Positions 1 to 12,189 of a stretch of 64,000 nucleotides of DNA are shown here, piece after piece. Below the pieces are notes generated by a model that was not told the origin of the DNA, did not search any database, and was given only the letters and a program-made list of their open reading frames with translations. Position numbers and translations under genes: made by a program. Where the stretch lies: contig JAUIRK010000745.1 of NCBI GenBank assembly GCA_030549495.1, positions 1 through 64,000 on the forward strand, in the 5' to 3' direction. Source of the stretch: Nectonema munidae (Eukaryota > Nematomorpha > Nectonematoida > Nectonematidae). Positions within the stretch are counted from its first letter, which is position 1. Every line of letters begins with the position of its first letter.

Positions 1-8
1 ATCTAAAC

Positions 9-911
9 ATGGCTATTAAAAATAATTACATTATCGGAATAGACCGAACTTTTCATTTAAGTCCTCTTTACTTGACCTTCTTTGTGTTTCAAGACAAAAG
101 GTTGTTAAGAAAAGGTAAAAACACAAATCCTATCATTCTTGGGCCCCTTTTCCTACACTATGATTGTAGTTTTGAGACATATTCTTATTTTTTCAATAAT
201 ATAAAAACAAAACTCATAGACTATCCCTTAATTATAGGTTGTGATCAAGAAAAAGCACTTGTTAAAGGACTTAAACATACATTCTTTGACCTAACACTAA
301 TTTTTTGTACTAGGCATCTAAAAGAAAATTTGGTTTTCCATAATAAAAAGCATCAAAATTTGAAAAATAATGAATTCAAAGTTTTAAATAATTTTTATTT
401 TCTAAAAAAGGTTTAATTTGTTCAAAATCTTTATCAGAATTTGATTATTTAGTCAATCTTATCAATAATAAATTCTGTAATAATTTTGATTCTTATTTGA
501 AAAACTTAATCGAAATAATCAAAACTCACGTTGTATTACCAAGAATGAAATATGATATTCCATTAATGTGGAAAAATAATATTTTTGAAAGTAAAAATCA
601 CATTTTTAAATTGAATATTAATTGGAAAAATAAAAGACTGTCAGAAATGATTGAAATGCTAGAAAGGGAAGTTGAAAGGGACCAAAAACTAATAGTGATT
701 ATTATATTTCATCCTCAAAATATGGAATCGATATCCAGTTACAAAAAAGAAAAGTGACATAATTTCAAGGGGAGGTGAGCTTTTAGTGCCTTTTAAAACA
801 AATGTAGCAAAAAAACCAGGTCAGAGAAAACGTATAAGAACAAGTAAAGCTGTATCGTATAAAATGAAAAGAAAGCCAGTTGAAGATCCAAATGGTAAAT
901 TTATTTTTTAA
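9..911 (+). pseudogene. MULE (Mutator-like) transposase, broken
   Basis: Three consecutive reading-frame pieces (9-416, 497-757 and 753-911) together resemble a MULE-type DDE transposase as found in many aquatic invertebrates. The first piece has the RNase-H-like core: GIDRTFH near residue 10, then GCDQEKAL with the second acidic position, then CTRHLKENL with the usual Cys/His pair. The second piece has MWKNNIFESKNHIFKLN, the block with the family's catalytic Glu and conserved NH, followed by a Trp and a leucine-rich helix. The third piece ends in a basic tail (GQRKRIRTSKA) and a stop. The frame changes between pieces, so the gene is dead. The N-terminal zinc-binding part would lie left of the window. 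No terminal repeats were found. The family assignment rests on motif spacing. Confidence 0.72.
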
Positions 912-2260
912 GCATGTTCTTACCCGTTGGACGAATTTTTGCATGCCTTTGGATAAAAAACTTACGATAAATGCTAATTTCTGTTTCACTTAGATTTCAG
1001 GTATATCCTCAACTTCATAATGTAAGATATTCTGTTTTGTTTATGTAAAAATATTCTCAACATGGGTATGATTCAATATTTTTTTAATCATATTTTTCTC
1101 TGATAATGGAGAATAAACATACACTCTATTCGATTAAATTATCTAAATGATTATATCTCTTATAATCAAAATGATTTATAACCTAACCAATTCGATATGA
1201 TAGATAATTTTGATCAATCAAAATTTTTAGTTTTAAATTATTTTCTAATCAATATAAATTTCATCAAAAAATTTATAATTAAGATATTAATTTAATTTTT
1301 CAATCAATTTGTTAAGGTTAATGAGAGTTGAGCTGTGCCAGATCGAAAAAACTCAAGATGCATCTACTATACTGTTGTACCTGAAACACAATATATCAAG
1401 AACATGCCATGAAAATCAAAAAAAGGAAATTTCGAAATCAGAATCAATTTATTTGTTTTCAAAATATAAATAAATGTTGAAACACTTCAATCTTTATTAT
1501 ACAGTAAAGTATCATCCAATATGGAAACTATTCTTCCAATTGGCCAAAAATTTCCAATCAATGCGAAAAACCATCTTTATTGAGGGAGTTAACAGCTGGA
1601 GCGAAATTTGATTTCATAAGACTAATATTGCACTTATTTCTTTGGACCTCAAGAAAAATAATCATAGCATTATCATAAGAAAGATTTATCAATTTTATAT
1701 AAATAATAATGTTCAGATGATATGATATGTCATATTTGATTTTTGGGGAATACGTAATGTAAAATTATTGAAATTTCAACTCCCCCTATATTATATATTA
1801 AGCCCTGTAACGCACGTACTAACAATTTCATTACCACCCCCTGTCCTTTACCACTTCAAAAAACTGTTGTATTTGAAATTACCTTCGGTCGCCCTTCCTT
1901 CCTCCCTCAATCTCCCATTTTATGGCTAGTAGGGAAGCGTAGATCGGTCCATAAATACCACATGATCCACAAACTTTTTTGAAAACCCTTGAAATACGTT
2001 TATGTAATAATCGGTTGCCATTCTTAATTGAGATGTTTTATTTATACTAGGCCCTTGCCAAATATTTAAGAAAAGATTTTATCTTTTTAACTATCTCCAC
2101 AAAGTCCTGGATTCATACTCTACCAATCGCAAACTCTTTAGATGTTGAGTTTTGAAAAGTGGAGAAACACACCGTTTGTTTGAAGTCACTGTGCCTAAAA
2201 TTGATAAGTTGCGCTCCTTACCCCATAAGCATAACTCGTGAAAAAGCCATTAATTATTAT
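912..2260. other. AT-rich stretch without a recognisable gene
   Basis: This is AT-rich sequence with only short random ORFs on either strand. A slightly GC-richer patch near 1790-1990 shows no protein, tRNA or terminal-repeat signal that I can identify. Confidence 0.6.
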
Positions 2261-2960
2261 TCAAGTACCTTTGGCCACCTTGGATAAATTCACAAGTCTT
2301 TTGACGATTTTGCATCCTGAGAAGTAAGATCTTTCATGTAGGTCTGAAGCGTATAATTCAAGACATATAACGTAATATGTTCTAGCATCATTCAAGTGAT
2401 AAAATTTTATCCCCCATTTACCAGGCTTACTAGGATCGTACACCTTTATTGGACAATTTCCTCGGAATCTCAAAAGTTGTTCGTCAACGCAAACATAATC
2501 TTGTGGCATCCAGTATCTGAAAAAAGTTTTAGTTCGTATAGTTTACTGATTTTTACTAAAAATACAAGCTTACTTTGAAAAGACTTGATGGAAATGATCA
2601 TTGAAAATTATTACTGAAGCAATTTGTTCACTTTGAATGTTTCTTGTAAAAGGATCATCAAAACGAAAAACCTTGAGATAAACTTAAAATCATTTTTACT
2701 GATAGCAGCCTTCACAAAAAGTGAGCCAGTTTTAAAAGAGTAAAGTTTTTCAATACGTATCTTTTGATCGGATTCAATTCCGATAATATATCGAAATGCT
2801 ATATACGCTAAAAATTTGCCAATGATAAAAGATTCACTGAAAGATAACAAATGATTAGAAACATTAGAAGAGCTTTCAATTTTTCTTTTTAGGTATTGAT
2901 GTGTTTTGATAAAAACTTCTTGAGGGAGTTCAGGAGTGAAAAAAAGACCAAATTTTGTAC
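2261..2960 (-). pseudogene. piggyBac-family transposase fragment
   Basis: On the minus strand, the piece at about 2960-2611 resembles the N-terminal part of the DDE_Tnp_1_7 domain (FTPELPQEVF, then FIIGKFLAYIAFRYIIG). After a frame change and a possible short intron (donor near 2573, acceptor TTTTTTCAG near 2521), the piece 2509-2261 carries the diagnostic block: VDEQLLRFRG with a catalytic Asp, then YDPSKPGKWGIKFY and DARTYYV. The last Asp-containing block, the C-terminal Cys/His region and terminal repeats are absent, so this is a truncated copy. The intron-like break could mean an intron-bearing element or chance, and one frame change elsewhere argues for decay. This copy differs clearly in sequence from the piggyBac at 39.4 kb. 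Confidence 0.75.
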
Positions 2961-5531
2961 GGGTTGACTTCGTCTCTGGCTTCTAAATTTGAAGCAGGAG
3001 GATGAGATGTTCCTTATATTTAATGCAGAAGGTCTGCCCCTCGATGTTGGAACACGAAAATTGTATACAATACCATCTAAAGAAACAATTCCAACTTCCG
3101 AAAGAACTTGAAAGCATCTTTACGGTTTGTGAAAGAATAAGGAAGAAAATGGAAGCAATAATAAAAGATAACTATTTATGATGTACAAAAAAAAAGAAAA
3201 ATCAGCAAGGCGTGGTGAGAGACAGATGAAAAAGCAATATAAATTTTACCGCTTGTGTGCCTATAAAATATGTGAGATCCAGCAACAAACATAAATCGAT
3301 GATAGGTTATTGATAGGATATTGCTTTATATTATCAAGAAATAAATGAATATGCAGTGATTGCGTTTTATATCTTCATATAAATGAAAATGTAGAGATTG
3401 TGCTATTTGTATTGAACACAGTGAGTACCGTTTCAGAACCACTATATTACACAATGCAATATTTTTTACGTCATAAAAGTTATATCATCAATATCACATT
3501 GAATATAAACATCATCGCATTTGTTCCGTTTTATATCTCCACACAGATGAAAATATACAATAAAAACTGCTACATCAGTGAGAAGTAAGGAAGTTAACTA
3601 GTTCAAGAGTATAATCGAATCAAATGTATTCCAACGACTAAATTGACAGTGCAAACAGCCTTAAAATCATCGATCAGTTTAAAATATTTTTAAACACATG
3701 TGAAGTTTAAAAAAAGTAAAAGTAAATAAAGTTGGGTTTTTTATTGTTTTTACTAATAATTATACTATTTTCATAGTTTTTACTATAATAATACTATAAA
3801 GAAATAGCTATGGCCGGTAAGGAGATAAATGGCTTTTCTCAAAAGGAAAAATTTAACGGTCATGCGAGGGTTAAACAAATAGACCCACCAATTCAATTTT
3901 CAATCCTACATTTCCAATATAATTGATCTTCCTCTTTGACCACCCTACTCACTTGTACCGTTTCATAACTCAATTGAACAACAGCTCTCTGTCCATATGA
4001 CGAATATATGAATATTCCTTATATTCTCAGTTAACTAAAGTGTAAATTGAGATAGGAGTTTCCTAATCTATTGTAAATAACGATTAGGAATTTTAGGTTT
4101 TAATCCTGTTTAATTAATTTAGAATAGGGTAATTTTAATGTCAAAAGTTTATTTATTTAATTGACTTCAGCCAAAAATGAAGATATTAAACAAATTTGTT
4201 GAGAGCCTTTAAGCCTAGGACGTGAATAATGAATAATGTCAATATCTTAAATTATTTGATGTAATCGAAACGGAAAATTATTGATATCTTCGAGTAGAAA
4301 GGAGTAAAAATTGAAAGGAAAATTATATTGAATGAGTTTTGTCAAACGTAAAAGTATAACAAGATACTATAGAAATGAAGTCACCAATCAAAGATCGTGA
4401 AGACATTCAATGGCAACTTGAACTGTTCGATACTATAATTAGTTTTACTAACTTCTTTCTAAGTCCTAAGATTAGTAAAGTAGTACTACTGTATGAAGTT
4501 GATGAGATCATCGAAAAGGCCAACATAGATTCAATATAGAACCAAACCCGAAGATTAAAACATTTATGTATCGATGCCAAGCATCTACCCTACATCACTC
4601 AAGCCCCAAATAACCCTAACCAAACTAGGATCAATTTTTAACCATCAGTCACAACTACATTTGCATCATAAAGTTTATTCTACAATACACAAAACATATC
4701 ATATACAAACTTAAAATAAAAAATCGCTTCTATTATGATTATCGTAATTTTAAACATGTTTTACAAGTTGAGAGAAAAATAAATTATTTGCCTACTTTTT
4801 ACTTCGTTATCTAAAGTTGACATAGAAGCGCACCGACGATAGTAACAGACAAAGCACCATGTCTCACTTGCTCCTCAAAAGTTCTCTATGCCCTCCCCTA
4901 CACAATATTAAAACATTAAAAGCATGATAGTTGAAATGTTTATATAAAAGCATAATAAAGCGAATGGTACACTTTAAAAATTAAGTCTTAATAAAGTATA
5001 TTAAAATTATTCTATATGAACAGGCAAAACAGTAGAGAAAATATTAAATAAAAACTATTTTAACTAGAAGGTATCAATGATTTCAGGATATAAATTTTCC
5101 TTTGAATTTCAGTTACTCAATAGATAGAATAAAAATAATGCCATGTTGAGAGTAAATACTGTTAGAATCACAACATAAAGTAAAAGGATACTTCAAAAAA
5201 CAGAGGCCCATGATAACAATCAAAGCAAATAGAATTATATCACCAAGAGACTTAAAAATATTAGTTTAAATCTGTTTCCATCTTTTATTATTTAAATATT
5301 TGAAAGCATAAATTTAAATAAATTCAAAGTAAGGAAGAAATCTATCATAAGTTGTGAAAATAAAATTTGATTACCAAATAAATTATCTTAGTAAAAAGTA
5401 AAAAAAATCGCCATTAGTTGAAACATTCTGAAAAATCAGCCATTTTTTTCAAAAAATTTACTCAATTCTCCATTTTCCGCCATTACAACGTTAATAGATA
5501 GGATAAAAATATTTACTCATTTTAGTGGGAC
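2961..5531. other. AT-rich non-coding stretch left of the array
   Basis: No coding homology, RNA gene or terminal repeat is visible here. It ends exactly where the tandem units begin, at a CGAAAATTTTTAG motif that recurs at every unit junction. Confidence 0.55.
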
Positions 5532-6099
5532 CGAAAATTTTTAGAAAAAATTTAAATTGAATGAGAATAATAATAAATAAAATTATAAAAATAGAAATTT
5601 ATTTTTTAAAATATAAAATAATAGTTATATATATACAATGCTTCATTTGATTTTTAAAAATTTTGAATGGCGTAGTAATCTGTAATTGAGTTGAAATAAG
5701 TTATACGCTCGCGGCGTAGTAATATTTAATGGAGTGTTACCCGGTTACAATAATAATAATGCGCTACAATAAATGAAGAAACAATACTTAAAACTGTGTA
5801 TATATATATTGATTATTTATTAAAACAACTTTTTAAATTAAAAAATATATTTTTGAAATTAAAAAGAAGATTTTTAATTATTAAATTTAATATAATTTGA
5901 ATTTTTTTGTAATTTGATTTTCTTTTAATGCAATTTTCAGTAATGGCGAATTTAAATTTTTTTCTCCTATAGCCAGATTTGTTTAACTTATTTTAAGGAA
6001 AAAGAATAGGCTCTAATATTGAAATGATTTAAAAGATATGCTGTTTATTTTACGCGAAGGATATGGGAATCTTTTTACTTTCGACAAATTTGCAATGCC

Positions 6100-6333
6100 A
6101 TGGAGTTTTTATATCACTCTACGAATTTAAATCTTTATATAAAAAGTGTAGATCTAGCGAAAACCACTTTTGATATCCCCAGCAAATCAAAGGAAGCAAA
6201 AAAGTTATTAAAAACAAAGTTAAATTCAAATATCCGAGAATTCTATGAATACCTTAAAGAGTATATTTTTTATCAAATATTGAATAATAATTGTTTGTTT
6301 AAAATTTATAAAAAAATTTTTGTACTTTATTAA
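6100..6333 (+). other. Unassigned 77-codon ORF in unit A
   Basis: The frame begins MEFLYHSTNLNLYIKSVDLA and contains a Lys/Leu-rich stretch (KSKEAKKLLKTKLNS). It is mostly open in unit B (15016-15213) and interrupted in C and D. I do not recognise it. The KEAKKLLKTKL pattern faintly recalls N-terminal parts of Penelope-like proteins, but this is only an impression. It may be chance. Confidence 0.2.
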
Positions 6334-7409
6334 TTATTCGCTACGACTTATTTTTGTGAATAAATACTTAATTATTAATAAAGAATTTTTAAATCTGTTT
6401 TTTCTTTTTCATACCTTAATATTTTACTTCCTTTAATTTGTTCTTATAGCTGATACTGGAAACGCCCCTCTTATCTGCAATCCTATGATGATTATCATTA
6501 GGCAATTCCACACAGGTTTAGCAACTTTCAATTTTTTAACACTAAACTATTGATAACAGTTTTTTATATCTATCAACTATATTAGCAAATCATAGTTGCC
6601 AACATCTGGAGGGGAAAAATTGTAGAAATTATAAACTGAAAATAAAATATGACAGATTTATTATAAATTCAACAGTCAATGCATTCAAAATATGATGAAT
6701 AGATAACTAATTTACCAGGGTAACATTCAATTTTCACAATCCTTTTCCGTCATAAAAAGGTGCTTGGTATGTGGAGATTTTTGCTTCAGGGAGCAGTTTT
6801 GCTGTGGGTACTCACAAGGGTAATTACAAAAATTATTTTTTGATGAAACCACTTGCAAACGAGGAACTTTTATGTGTAATTTAAAAATACTATTATTATT
6901 TTTGCATTTTACAAAAAAACTTCCCTCTGCACGTTGACAAAAATTTTTTAAAAATCTAAGAACTTAGTTATTTTATTTAAGAAGGTAATCATTAAAATTA
7001 AAGAAAATTTATTTGCACAAAAGATAATAATAGAGATAAGTAAAGAGATAATAAAAAAAATTAAAATTTTTTTTTCCTAACTTTAGGTTTAAAAATCCAA
7101 AATTTTTTGAGCACCTATGTAATTCCTCCATAAGTTTTACCGCACATTCATATTTTGGTTGGATCTTGGAATATCAATTATTGATTTTTTAATTTTCCAG
7201 TGTCTCCTCAATCAATTTATTGCCTTCTTGCACTTTGTCTTGTTGTTAAAGATGCTTTCGTTGTAGTGCTGCGTATGAAACCAAGCGTCAGCCCACTCAT
7301 AAGAGATGAACTAGCATGCTGTTCCGAGGATGCTACGCCAATCGGGCAAAAGGAAAATGCTATAAAAACGTATATTGCATGCGAATTCCATCTTGATTGA
7401 TGTATGTTC

Positions 7410-8330
7410 GGTAGTTTCTTCCAGTATATTTCCTTGTTTTGGAATCCTTTGAAGACTCTCTAGTCTCCAACTACTTCTTAAAATTTTATGCCCGCTATGT
7501 AGATGACATTTTTTGCATTATGAACAAAAACCATATTAACCTGTTCCACTCAACCCTCAATAATTTCCATGAATGTTTAAAATTCAGGGTTGAATAAAAA
7601 AAATATGACCCTACCTTTTTTAGATTGCGCTGTCACGAACCTATTCACACATAACGATACTTAGACTTCTTATCCAAACACCCCTTTGCACAAAAATGAT
7701 CTGAAACGCCTTTTAACCGCTCATTTTATCTTTCATCTAATTCCGAGACACTAGAAATGGAAGTGAACAATGTCAAATCTATTTTAGAGTCAAATAACTA
7801 TCCCAAATATGTAATTAAAAACTCACTACGTTCGTCCCAAAAAGTTTGGAAGATAAAGATAAAATTTTGATCGGAAAATATTTTAGAGAGTTTACAATTT
7901 TCGTATTCAACCCACAAAAAAACTTTCATAATCCACAACTTTGACACTTTTTATTTCAACAAACTTAAACCGCACTATGTACTCACAACGTCACTTTGAT
8001 TCCCAAGCCTAACAATCCCTTACACCAACTTCAAACACTTTTCGTGAGAATTATGATCGTCTCAAAACCAGTAACTGTGTATACAAAATAAACTGCATTG
8101 GTTGCACTACTACATACATAGGCAAGACCGACAGACTGCTGCAAATTCGTATCAAAGAACAACAATACCTCGTCTCAAGGCATAAACAGAACGCTGAACT
8201 GAACCTCCATAACAATATGCTGCTTCAACCCCTAATAACCTATCCCACACATTCTTTCGACTTCGAAAATACAAAAATACTATGCACCTCATCCCCAAAA
8301 TATCTCTTGTTCCTTGTGCGTTTGGATTAA
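7410..8330 (+). pseudogene. Penelope-like element remnant 2 (unit A): RT end and GIY-YIG endonuclease
   Basis: A decayed retroelement in plus orientation. Near 7450-7580 reading frames give the end of a reverse-transcriptase palm (SLVSNYFLKFYARYVDDIF), followed by an HSTLNNFHECLKF-type helix. Near 8072-8180 they give a GIY-YIG endonuclease start (CVYKINCIGCTTTYIGKTDR). This domain order is the hallmark of Penelope-like elements. The copy is old, with several breaks, and its front end is missing. The neighbouring ORF at 7200-7400 may be part of it but is not recognisable. Confidence 0.75.
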
Positions 8331-9031
8331 TCTTTCCACATTACCTTTATATTAGTACTTGATAAAGTACGTCATCATTCCGAAATATATCGTTTTTGAT
8401 AATAAAAATTCTTTGTTCCTTTTTGAACTATTTCAACTTATTTAACAAACTTTATATTTGAAAATCTAGTCTTCATTCTTACAAAACTAAAATGAGTTTT
8501 GATTGATGTTCTGGCATATCTACGATGTATTTTGTAAAAAATAAGTAAAGCCAATAAAATCAGTATGAAAATGCTAGTTTATATGCAAAGTTAATTCACA
8601 AAAGCATCTAATACATAAATAGCTTATTGGCAGCTACTGTTAATTTTGATCACAACTTTTTTTAATTTTACTTTTTTGCTTGATTCTTTTTCTTCAAATT
8701 TCATAAAATTTTTGGCTTATATTTTTTAAATTTATTTTACTTATTTTGTTTTAGGCCATCTAAAATTTTATTTTATATTTGTACATTTTACTTAATTTCA
8801 AAAAATTCAAACAAATTAATTAAATTAATTGATTTTTTGACATCTTTAAAAGAAACCGTTGATGTGATCTTCTTAAAAAATAATTACATGAGCTAAAAAA
8901 AATTAATGTGATGTCTTTTAATATCTTAATTAAACATATCATTCTTGACGTATTCCCGCACAATATGAGAAATTTAAAGATAGCTCATAATTATTTGCTA
9001 TATCACAAATTACAAAAATAAGACTTACAAT

Positions 9032-9226
9032 ATGCTAAAAAATTTTAATGGTATTTGGCTTTGGCAAAAAAAGCTTCCAATACAAAAAGATCTCTTTTTT
9101 TATATCAAATTTAAGGAAGAATTAAAAATCTTATCAAGAACTGTTTTAAAATGTCAAGGGATTGATAAAAACATGGTAAGGTGGAATAAAAAAGACTGTT
9201 TGAAAATGTATGGAAAGCATGTATGA
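9032..9226 (+). other. Unassigned 64-codon ORF (unit A)
   Basis: The frame begins MLKNFNGIWLWQKKLPIQKD and ends with a basic tail. It is open in all four direct units (also 17913-18107, 24810-25004 and 33219-33413). The few differences among copies, at residues 14 and 34, change the amino acid, so nothing points to selection on the protein. I do not recognise it. It lies in AT-rich DNA about 230 bp upstream of the SINE. Confidence 0.22.
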
Positions 9227-9451
9227 TTCACAACAGGGGCAAACCGCGATTGGTTAACTTGTTTTTAAAATAATTGTTTTTTAAAATAACCACTTTTAAC
9301 CTTTTGCAATGATTTGCCTTTTATAATAACTTTTAAGGAAAAAAAACCTACCAGAAAAAGTTATAGAGCTTCAACAAAAACAAAAAATTTTTACAGCATA
9401 ACTTAAGTTTTTTGAAAACTAATTTGACGTATCCACTATAGCATACCCTAT

Positions 9452-9608
9452 GGGTGGCATGGCAGGTTGGTTGAGAAGATGGACTCGGCACGAAAGCCTC
9501 TGGGTTCGATTTCTCATCGATACCAATTTGTTCATAGTTTGACATAAGCGGTACATCAGTGCCTTGTCAATGAAAACACATTCACGGTACCTTTACCTTA
9601 CCTTTTAC
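9452..9608 (+). repeat. tRNA-derived SINE (unit A)
   Basis: The head is tRNA-like: an A-box-like GCAGGTTGGTTGAGA and a B box GGGTTCGATTTC with spacing typical of RNA polymerase III promoters, ending at CGATACCA near 9525. The body that follows contains ACATCAGTGCC and a pyrimidine-rich tail CCTTTACCTTACCTTTTA. The acceptor stem does not pair as a real tRNA, so this is a SINE and not a tRNA gene. It shares the body word CATCAGTGC with the SINE at 51.3 kb. Confidence 0.75.
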
Positions 9609-10779
9609 TAAAGATTGAAAAATTTGCTACATAATTAACATAAGAGAGAAAGGAGACAAAATAAACTAATAAAGCAATTTTCACTATATAAAATGAAACT
9701 GTCTGTTCTCAGAATAATTTCAAAATAATAGGAGGCATAAAAAATGAGATAGTTTATCGGCACTTTATTTGATATTTTCAAGTTTTTATAAGCAGCAAAT
9801 GCCAACGTATCAAGTACATTTTTAACAACTGATTTTGTTTCGATAATATATTTTTATTATAATAATCAACAAATTTTCTTAACAAAAATTATTTAATTAA
9901 TTATGTACAGTGTAACTTACTAAATTTAACAATTGAACGTTATAAAAAATATCTCTGCTCAAATATTAAACAAATAGAATATTTTTGCTTTTAAACTGAA
10001 TAGAGCTAGTCAAAATATTAATTCCCAAATAGCTATTGAAAAAAAATTTCTTGACTTGAAAAAATTAAAGTTTTCAAATGTTACAAAATGTAACAAACGT
10101 ACTGATAAAGATTAATAGTCATTGTTAAAAAAATTTTTAATGCGAGTATGACAATATTCATTGATATAAAATTTTAACGATTTTTTTCTCTCATTTAAAA
10201 ACATAAACAAATTTTCATTTTTGCAAAATGTTTCGTGTATTGATGGAACTAATTTTTTTCAAAATCACTATAAATTTAAATTCACTATATCACATAAGTT
10301 TACTATGCATGGGATAATTGATCAAGAATTAGTGTGGCCTTGATAGAAGCGATGGCCTACGTTACGGTCGAGAAGAAATTTCATAATTTTTACTTCACAT
10401 TTATGTACCGTAAAATCGTATCAGAAAATAAAACTCGATATTTATAAAACGTATCAAAATTTAAAAAAAAGTTTGAAGCAAAAAACGTAATGGAACATGA
10501 GGAAAAAGATTCTTTCGAGGTTATTTACCTTGAAAATAAACGTTTTAAATATTCTTTAGTTCAATAAATGCATATTTATTAAGTTTTTTATTTTCAATAT
10601 TTTTAAATTACTCGTTTAGAGCACTTTATTTGATTTAACATAGTTTGTTAAGCAAAATTCAAAAAACATCAAATTTGATATTTAATGAAATAAAAATTTC
10701 ATATAAAATGGAGAAATTTGGAGAAGTTTATTAAAAATTCAATTATTACATCGTAATAAAAAGAGCGCTTTCAACTATT

Positions 10780-12180
10780 TTGTCTTTTAGCCTCAGAAAA
10801 AGTTCATTCAACACTCACTTGAGTGATACAAGAAATGATAAAACTATTTATATATTTGGAAACCTGATATTCTTAAAGAGTTTTAATGAAGAACACCTTG
10901 ATATATCACCTTTTGATACCGACAACACCGATCTTTTAAAGGAATCCCGCACTCACGTCCTACACAATGACCTCATATTCCATGAACAAACCCTTTACAA
11001 ACAAATTAAAGGCTTGCCCATGGGATGTAAACTTTCATCTATTTTATCCAATATTTACTTACACTCCTTAGAAATAAAACTCTCCTAGCACCCTAATTTC
11101 CCCCATGAAACCTGGCACAGATATGTCGACGAAATTTTCTTTCTATGGAACACCTCTAATAACCTTAACGAATTTTTCGAATTCGCCAACCACCATGATC
11201 CACATATCAAGTTCACCAAGGAAACCAACGAAACAGAACTTAATTACTTAGACATCCAGATCCAAATAGTAAACAACACATTTAATTCATCACATAAAAA
11301 TCCATTTTTCTTAATTACAACTATGCCCACTCAATGCACATCAAAAATACCACCTACCTCGGCCATATCCCAAGAATATAGAAAATCAACAATACCAAAG
11401 TCTTACTGGGCAGTGATATTGAAAACCTTAATTCAATTTTTCTTCAAAACGGATACTCCCCCCCCCCCCCCCCCCCATACCCTGAATAAATGGCACTCCG
11501 AATTCTCAGCCTCCCGTACCCTATATGTTCCATAAAATATCTATTCCTCGATGAACTATATTTTTCTTCTACTCGTACTCCTCTAATACTACCTCCTATC
11601 CAAAACGCCCTATGCAAAAAATAGAAATGATCATCAAGAAACATAATCACCCTATTACAAATATCCAAAAAAGCCGTTAAATCAAAACCTATTTGTCCAA
11701 TAAACCTAAACCATATCCACTACCCATCAAATTGCAACAACAAATGCAACCACATCAACATCATTTATAAGATAAAATGCTTCCTGTGTAATAGTATCTA
11801 TATTGGAGAAACCAAAAGACTTCCCTATCCCGCTTTAAGGAACACCTCAGGGATGCCAAACTTAAAAGTGCTGAGAAGGAAATAAGCTACCATACCTTAT
11901 AATCCATAAGGATACACCAAGTGGACAAGCTTCACTCTCCATGGAAGTAATTTAATTACGCCTGAAGCTACCTCCAACAACAACACAAAGAAGAATACTG
12001 AATCACGACACTAAAGCCCTATATCAACGCGCATCACACACAGCCAATAACCCACAATTAACACCTCTAACACAACCGAAACGCACCTCTCATTAAAGAC
12101 GTGTATAATTTTTGTTACGCCTATCTTATGATATTCTATATGGATTATGTATATTACATGATTGTACAATAAATTGATCT
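10780..12180 (+). pseudogene. Penelope-like element remnant 1 (unit A): RT plus GIY-YIG
   Basis: A decayed retroelement in plus orientation. 10780-11088 encodes the middle of a reverse transcriptase, with the family's FHEQTLYKQIKGLPMGCKLS block and SNIYLHSLEIKL. 11100-11290 gives the palm segment around ETWHRYVDEIFFLWN and the IKFTKE..LNYLDIQI segment. Near 11755-11870 comes the endonuclease start (IIYKIKCFLCNSIYIGETKR). Order and spacing are those of Penelope-like elements. The 3' flank (CGTGTATAATTTTTGTTACG and on) resembles an untranslated tail. The copy is incomplete at its 5' end and has several breaks. A run of 19 C lies inside it. Confidence 0.85.
11458..11476 (+). repeat. C19 homopolymer
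   Basis: A run of 19 cytosines is found only in unit A. Units B and C have GATACTCCCCCCAT or GATACTCCGCCCAT at the same place. It is a slippage expansion or a sequencing/assembly artefact. Confidence 0.9.
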
Positions 12181-12189
12181 AAGTGGAAC

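Noticed and set aside
7200-7400. Host gene exon (MSPQSIYCLLALCL frame after TTTTCCAG)
   Set aside because: It has an acceptor-like start and mixed composition but no recognisable homology, is deleted in two units and directly precedes Penelope-like remnant 2. It is left as unassigned.
9452-9527. tRNA gene in the array unit
   Set aside because: The T loop is imperfect, the acceptor stem does not close and a SINE body follows directly.
11444-11668. Minus-strand ORFs MDICNRVIMFLDDHFYF in units A, B and C
   Set aside because: They lie antisense to the Penelope-like coding remains and are repeated only because the unit is repeated.
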